Made by a program: the position numbers and the translations under genes. From VFKE01 sp043758025 (GTDB lineage: Bacteria; Verrucomicrobiota; Verrucomicrobiia; Verrucomicrobiales; Verrucomicrobiaceae): 11,921 nt of DNA. The first letter of the stretch is position 1. Each line of letters starts with the position of its first letter. Location of the stretch: NCBI GenBank assembly GCA_043758025.1, contig JAYVOH010000177.1:1-11921 (forward strand). Direction: 5' to 3'. Positions 6,770-11,921 of the stretch are shown here, piece after piece. Below the pieces are notes generated by a model. The model did no database searches. It saw only the letters and a list, made by a program, of their open reading frames with translations, and had not been told where the DNA came from.

Positions 6770-6773
6770 TATT

Positions 6774-7364
6774 ATGTCATCAAAGGCAAAGCCCACCCGC
6801 GAAGCCGTCCTGGAGTCGGCCATCGCCGCCTTTGCGAGAAAGGGCTACGCCGGAACTTCGGTCCATGACATCTTGCGGGTGAGCGGCCTCTCCAAGCCGA
6901 CGCTCTATTATTACTTTGGCAGCAAGGAAGGACTTTTCCGCGCCATCCTTGAATCCGCCTATGACGGGCTTCATTCGGCCATGCAATCATCCGTGAAGGA
7001 GGCTGACGACTGCATGACCCGTTTGACTGGCATCACCTCCGCCATCTTTCAATTCACCACCGCGCACCAGCATCTCATGCGCCTCGTATTTGCCACCCTC
7101 TTCGCCGCGCCGGAGGAAATTCCCCAGAATTCGGTCAATCCCGCACGCCGCCGCCGAGTTTTCAACTACGTGAAGCGGGTCGTCACTGATGGTCGCAAAG
7201 AAGGCGTGCTCACCGTGCGCTTCACCGCCGACGAACTGACTCACGCATTTTTCGGCACCGTATCCCACCAGATTCGCACCTGGCTTTTCCGCGCCGAAGG
7301 TTCCCTCACCCGCACGAGAGCGCGTCGCATTGTGAGCCTGTTTCTGGATGGCGCCGCCAAATGA
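6774..7364 (+). CDS. TetR/AcrR-family transcriptional regulator of the efflux operon
   Basis: This 196-residue protein starts with a typical TetR DNA-binding domain. The helix-turn-helix spans about residues 28-51 (TSVHDILRVSGLSKPTLYYYF) and is followed by GSKEGLF, the hallmark of the family. The C-terminal ligand and dimerisation domain (~60-196) is variable, as usual, and gives no clue to the inducer. Likely role: repressor of the adaptor and pump genes that follow, released by a toxic compound. An upstream in-frame ATG at 6729 would add 15 residues, but that extension would be encoded by the operator-like palindrome and has no family character, so 6774 is preferred. Neither start has a clear Shine-Dalgarno. 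The stop overlaps the next start as ATGA, indicating translational coupling. Confidence 0.9.
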   Translation: MSSKAKPTREAVLESAIAAFARKGYAGTSVHDILRVSGLSKPTLYYYFGSKEGLFRAILESAYDGLHSAMQSSVKEADDCMTRLTGITSAIFQFTTAHQHLMRLVFATLFAAPEEIPQNSVNPARRRRVFNYVKRVVTDGRKEGVLTVRFTADELTHAFFGTVSHQIRTWLFRAEGSLTRTRARRIVSLFLDGAAK

Positions 7365-8485
7365 CAATGATGCTTATGAAAACACCACACAGCTTCTTCG
7401 CCTCCGGCTTGTGCGCCATCATTCTGGCTGCCTGCCATGACCAGGCCCCGACGCCCGCCAAAACAAATCCGCAACGGGAGGCGATCAGTGTCAAGACCAC
7501 CCCCGTGGGCACGGCGTCGTGGGATCACAGCGTCACCATCGTGGGCACCTTGTATCCCAAAGACAGCGCCACGATCGCAGCGGAGGTTGACGGACTGGTT
7601 CAAAAAACCACGGTGGAATTTGGCGACCGCGTGACAGCGGGGCAGACGCTCGCCGTGATCGACAACTCCACTTACAAGGCTGACCTTCAGCGTGAGCTGG
7701 GCAATCTCGCGCGGGCCGAGGCCAACCTGACCAATGCGCGGCAAAATCTCATCCGTTCAAAGGGACTTCAGAAAACCGGTGCCGTGGCCGCGAGTGAACT
7801 CGATCTGGCGACCGCGCAGTCCGCCCAGTGGGAAGCTGAAGTCAAGGCCGTAAACGCATCCGTCGGCATGGTCGAGCTGAACATTGCGCGCTCCACCATC
7901 AAGGCCCCTTTCGACGGCGCCATCGCCGATCGCATCGCGACCCAGGGCGACTATGTAAAAATCGGCGCGCCCATGTTCAAGGTCGTCAATGACAAGGTCT
8001 TGAAGTTCATATTTGAAGTGCCAGAAAAACACGCCTCCTTCGTGAAGAAGGAACTCAGCATCACCTTCGGCGTGGATAACTATCCGGGCGAAGTTTTCTC
8101 CGGCAGCGTCTATCTTATCAGCCCGCAAGTGAACACCGCCACCCGCGCGTTCAATGTGGGCGCGCTCGTGCAGAATCCTGATTTGCGCCTGAAGGCGAGC
8201 AGCTTTGCGCGGGGTGAACTGGTGCTGGAGCGCGGCGTGCCAACGGCCGTGGTGCCGCAGGATTCCATCATCAGCTATGCGGGCGTGACCAAGGTTTTCG
8301 TGATCGAGAACGGAACGGCGCATGGCCGCATCGTCCGCACTGGCAGGGCGCGCGACGGATTGCAGGAAATTCTCGAAGGACTGAAAGACGGCGAGCAGGT
8401 CGTGGTCAGCGGCCAGAGCAAGCTCGTTGATGGCGCGCCAGTCGCTGTGCAAACGGGCGCAACCGCGAACAATCCAAAACCATGA
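7361..8485 (+). CDS. RND efflux periplasmic adaptor lipoprotein (MFP/HlyD family)
   Basis: This 374-residue membrane-fusion protein would link an inner-membrane RND pump to an outer-membrane channel. The N-terminus is a lipoprotein signal ending in the lipobox LAAC (C25). The split biotinyl-lipoyl domain shows as TIAAEVDGLVQK at 71-82 and STIKAPFDGAI at 178-188, ending DYVKIGAP. Between them (~103-175) is an Ala/Gln/Glu-rich helical hairpin that should form the coiled coil contacting the channel. A beta-barrel follows at ~210-290 and a membrane-proximal domain to the end. The start at 7361 overlaps the tetR stop by 4 bases; an ATG at 7376 would also leave a complete signal and cannot be excluded. 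The stop overlaps the pump start in the same way. Confidence 0.93.
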   Translation: MTMMLMKTPHSFFASGLCAIILAACHDQAPTPAKTNPQREAISVKTTPVGTASWDHSVTIVGTLYPKDSATIAAEVDGLVQKTTVEFGDRVTAGQTLAVIDNSTYKADLQRELGNLARAEANLTNARQNLIRSKGLQKTGAVAASELDLATAQSAQWEAEVKAVNASVGMVELNIARSTIKAPFDGAIADRIATQGDYVKIGAPMFKVVNDKVLKFIFEVPEKHASFVKKELSITFGVDNYPGEVFSGSVYLISPQVNTATRAFNVGALVQNPDLRLKASSFARGELVLERGVPTAVVPQDSIISYAGVTKVFVIENGTAHGRIVRTGRARDGLQEILEGLKDGEQVVVSGQSKLVDGAPVAVQTGATANNPKP

Positions 8486-11400
8486 GCACGCCGCAACCTG
8501 ACAACACCGCGCGCGGCCTCAGCCTGGCAGACCTCTGCATCAGGCGGCCCGTCTTTGCGACGATGATGAATTTGTTCCTCGTCGTGCTCGGCTGGTTTTC
8601 GTTCAAAGACATCGGCGTGGATCAGTTCCCCAACGTCGAGCTGCCCATCATCACTGTCACCACCACTCTGCGCGGCGCGGCCCCGGAGGAGATGGAGACC
8701 AGCGTGACCAAACCGCTAGAGGAGGTCATTAACACCGTGCAAGGCATTGACGAACTCAGCAGCGTCACTCTCGAAGGCGTGTCCGCCATCACCGTGCAAT
8801 TTCAGCTCGAGCGCAATCGCGACATCGCCGCGCAAGACGTGCGCGACAAGGTCAACACGATCCTTTCCACCTTGCCCACGGGCACCGATACCCCGATCAT
8901 CGACAAGTTCGACGTGGACGCCCAGCCGGTCATTTCCATCAGCGTGAGCGCGCCGCGCGATCTCAAAGAAATATCCTATATCGCGGACAAGTTCATCAAG
9001 CAGAACCTCGAAACCGTCGAGGATGTTGGCGCGATCAATATGGCGGGCACCCGCACCCGCGCGGTGCAGGTGGCGGTCGATTACGAAAAACTGCGCGGCT
9101 ATAACCTCTCCATTGACGATCTGCGCAAGGCGCTGCTGCGGCAGAATCTCGAAGTGCCGGGCGGGCGCGTGAACCAGAAACCGCGCGAGTTGGTCTTGCG
9201 GACCTTGGGCCGGATGCAGAGCGTGAAGGACTTTAGCGAGATCATCATCGCCAACGTCGCGGGACAGCCGGTGTATCTCAAGGATGTGGCCCAGGTCGAG
9301 GATGGCATCCAGGAACCGCGCACGCTGTCGAAGGCGAACGACCTGAACTGCGTGACGCTCATCGTGCGCAAGCAATCCGGCAGCAACACGGTCAAGGTCA
9401 TCGACCGTGTGAAGAAACGGCTCGCGGAATTGAAGGCTACCGTTCCGACGGACATCAGAATGGAAGTCGTGCGCGACCAGTCCACTTTCATCAAACGCTC
9501 GCTGGAGGAAGTGAACTTCCACTTGATTCTCGGTGCGATCCTCGTGGCGCTGACCACCTTCCTTTTCATGCACGACTGGCGCGGCACGGTCATCGCCTCC
9601 ATCGCCATTCCCGCGTCCATCATCTCCACTTTCGTGCTTATGCGCGTGATGGGCTACACGCTGAACAACTTCACCATGCTCGGCCTCGTCTTCGCCGTCG
9701 GCATCGTCATTGATGACGCCATCGTCGTGCTGGAAAACATTCACCGCACGATGGAAGAGAAAGGCTGGGACGGTAAAAAGGCCGCGAGCTTCGCCACGCA
9801 GGAAATCGCGCTCGCGGTAATGGCCACGACTCTTTCGCTGGTCGTCATCTTCCTGCCGCTGGCCTTTATGAAAGGGCGCATCGGCATGTTCTTCTCCAGC
9901 TACGGCGTCACAGTGGCCTTTGCCATCTTGGTCTCACTTTTCGTTTCCTTCACCCTGACCCCAATGCTGGCGTCGCGATTCCTCAAGCACTCCACCAATG
10001 AAAAAGAGCGCGAGAAAAAAGCGCACGGCGGCTGGCTGATGAAATGGCTCTCGAACCGCTACATAGGCGTGCTCGGCTGGAGCTTGCGACACCGCTGGGT
10101 CGTCATGCTGGCCTCAGGGCTGTGTTTCGCTTCGATTTATCAGCTAGGGAAAATGACCAAGTTCACCTTCATCCCGCAGGATGATTCCAGCGAGTTTGAG
10201 ATATCCATGCAAACACCGGAAGGCTCCGATCTTGAGCGCAGCGCGCAGATTTGCGCGGAGGTGGAGCTGAAGCTCCGTGCCTTGCGCATTGACGGCCAGC
10301 AGGTCATCACGGACACGCTTACTACCATCGGCAACACCGGGGGCCGCGTTGGCAAGGGCGAAGGCGATGTCACGATTGTTAATCTCTACTGTCGTCTGCC
10401 GGAACTTGGCGGATGGTGGAGCACCGTCACCGGCAAGACACGCAAGTGGTCGCAGTTCCAAGCGATGGGCCTGGCGCGGAAGATCCTGGCTCAATATCCT
10501 GACGTGCGCGGCAGCGTGCAGCTCATCTCCGGCATCAGCACCGGTGGAAGAAACTCCGATCTGCAATTCAACCTCGTGGGGCCTGACCTGACCAAACTCG
10601 CCCAATATGCGGACCAGTTTGTCGCCAGACTCGCCGCTACGCCGGGACTGGCGGATGTGGACACCATGATGAGCAATCGCAAACCCGAACTGCGCGTCGA
10701 GATTGATCGTGAGAAAGCCAGTCAGTTCGGACTCCAGATCGAGGACATCGCCCGGACCTTGCGCACGATGGTTGGCGGTGAAGTCGCGGGCAACTTCCGG
10801 GAAAACGACGACCTCTATGATGTGTGGCTCCGCGCCAGGCCCGGCGACCGCAGCACCCAGGAAGCATTGGAAAACATCACCCTCCGTCTCCCCGGCAACA
10901 ATGGCGGACTCGTGCAGCTGTCCAATCTCGTAAAATTCCGCGAGTCCCGCGGCCCCAATCAAATCGACCGCTTCCAACGTCAGCGAAAGATCACGATTGT
11001 GGGCAACATCATCAATGGCAAAGCCCTTGGCGAAGCCATTGACGATGTGCGCAGCGTCACCAAGGATCTGAATATGCCTCCCGGCTACGATGTCGTCTTC
11101 ACCGGACGCGCCAAAACCTTGCAGGAGACCGGTCAGAATTTCCTTGTCGCCTTCGGTCTCGCCATGATTTTCATGTATATGATCCTCGCCGCGCAGTTCG
11201 AGAATTTCCTGCATCCCGTCGCCATCCTGCTGGCCGTGCCGCTCTCGCTCCCCTTCGCGCTCGTGACCATGATCGCGCTGAACGAACCACTGAACATCTA
11301 TGCCATCTTCGGCCTCTTCATGCTCTTCGGCATGGTGAAGAAAAACGGCATCTTGCAAGTCGATTACACCAACACCCTGCGCGGGCGCGGTCTGGAACGC

Positions 11401-11709
11401 GACGAGGCCATCCTGCAAGCCAACCGCGCGCGTTTGCGCCCCATCCTGATGACCACGCTCATGCTGGTCGCCTCCATGATCCCCATCGCACTGGGTCAAG
11501 GTCCCGGCTCCGCAGGCCGGGCCTCCATGGCCAAGATCATCATCGGCGGTCAGATGCTCTGCCTGCTGCTGTCGCTGCTGGTCACGCCGGTGAGTTATTC
11601 GATTTTTGATGACTGGAGCAACGGCAAATTCTTCCGCAGAAAGAAAAAGATTACCACGCCAGCCGACGGCTCAGAATTAAAGACCCTTCCTAAAGTGGAA
11701 CCAGCCTGA
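8482..11709 (+). CDS. RND multidrug efflux pump, HAE1 family (AcrB/MdtBC-like)
   Basis: A 1075-residue inner-membrane proton antiporter with the full RND architecture: TM1 at ~25-42, a porter half, a TM2-6 block at ~345-495, a second porter half at ~560-875, and TM8-12 at ~885-1042. The proton-relay aspartates are present in TM4 (GIVIDDAIVVLEN, D411 and D412), as is the TM10 lysine in MVKKNGIL (K954), equivalent to AcrB D407, D408 and K940. The length is normal for hydrophobe/amphiphile exporters. The second porter half has an extra aromatic-rich loop at ~640-657 (GGWWSTVTGK) where AcrB-type proteins are usually shorter. It overlaps the adaptor by 4 bases. No outer-membrane factor gene follows within the window, so the trimer must recruit a channel encoded elsewhere or beyond the right edge. 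The substrate is not predictable. Confidence 0.95.
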   Translation: MSTPQPDNTARGLSLADLCIRRPVFATMMNLFLVVLGWFSFKDIGVDQFPNVELPIITVTTTLRGAAPEEMETSVTKPLEEVINTVQGIDELSSVTLEGVSAITVQFQLERNRDIAAQDVRDKVNTILSTLPTGTDTPIIDKFDVDAQPVISISVSAPRDLKEISYIADKFIKQNLETVEDVGAINMAGTRTRAVQVAVDYEKLRGYNLSIDDLRKALLRQNLEVPGGRVNQKPRELVLRTLGRMQSVKDFSEIIIANVAGQPVYLKDVAQVEDGIQEPRTLSKANDLNCVTLIVRKQSGSNTVKVIDRVKKRLAELKATVPTDIRMEVVRDQSTFIKRSLEEVNFHLILGAILVALTTFLFMHDWRGTVIASIAIPASIISTFVLMRVMGYTLNNFTMLGLVFAVGIVIDDAIVVLENIHRTMEEKGWDGKKAASFATQEIALAVMATTLSLVVIFLPLAFMKGRIGMFFSSYGVTVAFAILVSLFVSFTLTPMLASRFLKHSTNEKEREKKAHGGWLMKWLSNRYIGVLGWSLRHRWVVMLASGLCFASIYQLGKMTKFTFIPQDDSSEFEISMQTPEGSDLERSAQICAEVELKLRALRIDGQQVITDTLTTIGNTGGRVGKGEGDVTIVNLYCRLPELGGWWSTVTGKTRKWSQFQAMGLARKILAQYPDVRGSVQLISGISTGGRNSDLQFNLVGPDLTKLAQYADQFVARLAATPGLADVDTMMSNRKPELRVEIDREKASQFGLQIEDIARTLRTMVGGEVAGNFRENDDLYDVWLRARPGDRSTQEALENITLRLPGNNGGLVQLSNLVKFRESRGPNQIDRFQRQRKITIVGNIINGKALGEAIDDVRSVTKDLNMPPGYDVVFTGRAKTLQETGQNFLVAFGLAMIFMYMILAAQFENFLHPVAILLAVPLSLPFALVTMIALNEPLNIYAIFGLFMLFGMVKKNGILQVDYTNTLRGRGLERDEAILQANRARLRPILMTTLMLVASMIPIALGQGPGSAGRASMAKIIIGGQMLCLLLSLLVTPVSYSIFDDWSNGKFFRRKKKITTPADGSELKTLPKVEPA

Positions 11710-11793
11710 ATCGTGAACACGCTACCCGAGCAACCGCTGCTCAAGATGAAAAAGGGGGCAGAATGGTCCCTATCAGCCTTTTGTAAAACGAGT

Positions 11794-11820
11794 AACACGG
11801 GCTTCCAGCCTGGGCGTGTT
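11794..11820. repeat. Palindromic intergenic repeat after the efflux operon
   Basis: AACACG (11794-11799) pairs with CGTGTT (11815-11820). Inside it GGCT pairs with AGCC around a TCC loop, leaving a 4-base bulge. The core ACACGGGCTTCCAGCCTG resembles palindromes dispersed between genes in verrucomicrobial and planctomycete genomes, from memory and not verified. It lies 85 bases after the pump stop and could act as a transcript 3'-end structure, though the following T-run is only TTT. Confidence 0.5.
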
Positions 11821-11842
11821 TCAGGGAAGCGGATTATTTTCC

Positions 11843-11858
11843 GTTAAAATGTTAAAAT
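11843..11858. repeat. Tandem octamer GTTAAAAT x2
   Basis: Two perfect adjacent copies, 11843-11850 and 11851-11858, in an AT-rich patch. They might be a regulator site or promoter part for a gene beyond the right edge. Nothing more can be said. Confidence 0.4.
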
Positions 11859-11879
11859 GAAATGGTGCTGGTTGATCGG

Positions 11880-11897
11880 GCGATGTTCCGACATCGC
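11880..11897. terminator. Hairpin with perfect 7-bp stem near the right edge
   Basis: GCGATGT (11880-11886) and ACATCGC (11891-11897) enclose a TCCG loop. On + it is followed by TTGTTT, a weak T-rich tail compatible with an intrinsic terminator for the efflux operon. It may instead be a dispersed palindromic repeat. Two more small palindromes follow directly: GTTTG-AA-CAAAC at 11900-11911 and GTTTAAAC at 11912-11919. Confidence 0.4.
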
Positions 11898-11921
11898 TTG
11901 TTTGAACAAACGTTTAAACCA

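Noticed and set aside
6736..6773. TTGACG (6736-6741) plus TATATT (6768-6773) as a promoter for tetR
   Set aside because: The spacing is 26 bases, and the -10 would touch the start codon, placing the transcript start inside the gene.
8716..9744. 342-residue open frame on the minus strand
   Set aside because: Antisense to the RND pump. His/Asp/Arg-rich translation typical of a shadow frame in GC-rich DNA.
10144..11499. 451-residue open frame on the minus strand
   Set aside because: Long, but it lies antisense within the pump gene, is rich in His, Gly and Asp, and has no domain-like pattern.
1..11921. CRISPR array, tRNA, rRNA or phage genes
   Set aside because: No regularly spaced repeats, cloverleaf-like segments or phage structural motifs were seen on either strand.

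Overview
The window reads as ordinary bacterial chromosome at about 58-60% GC over most of its length. Dense coding, very weak or absent Shine-Dalgarno sequences, short CATCCTT heptad repeats and palindromic intergenic repeats suggest a Verrucomicrobiota/Planctomycetota-type genome. That assignment is inference from style and was not checked by any search.

Left edge (1 to about 1250): this part looks AT-richer and recently rearranged. It starts with the 3' end of an IS3-family insertion sequence: the last 20 codons of the transposase on + and a terminal inverted repeat ending near 97. The element has landed in a minus-strand gene for a GT51 peptidoglycan transglycosylase, leaving only its first ~62 codons. 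That broken gene overlaps by 4 bases a complete NodB/CE4 polysaccharide deacetylase (281-922, -). A ~330-base gene-free stretch ending in a CATCCTT triplicate separates this island from the next gene.

Centre (1252 to 6659): a class II glutamine-dependent asparagine synthetase (1252-3183, +) converges on a minus-strand group of three. In transcription order these are a two-lobed retropepsin-like aspartic protease with an N-terminal signal (5628-6659), a tRNA-dihydrouridine synthase 11 bases behind it (4561-5616), and a nucleoside:H+ symporter-like MFS permease (3225-4478) behind its own candidate promoter. The convergent asnB/permease junction carries an 11-bp hairpin that can act in either direction.

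Right (6660 to 11709, +): a compact tripartite-efflux operon, TetR regulator, periplasmic adaptor lipoprotein and HAE1-type RND pump. Each gene overlaps the next by the 4-base ATGA arrangement. A TACCG-TT-CGGTA palindrome just ahead of the preferred tetR start is a likely self-operator. No outer-membrane factor gene lies in the window. The last 212 bases hold only hairpins and short repeats.

No convincing new defence or mobile system was found. The points most worth following are the IS-broken transglycosylase next to the deacetylase, the single-chain double-DTG protease linked to dus, and the regulatory layout between the protease and the efflux operon.
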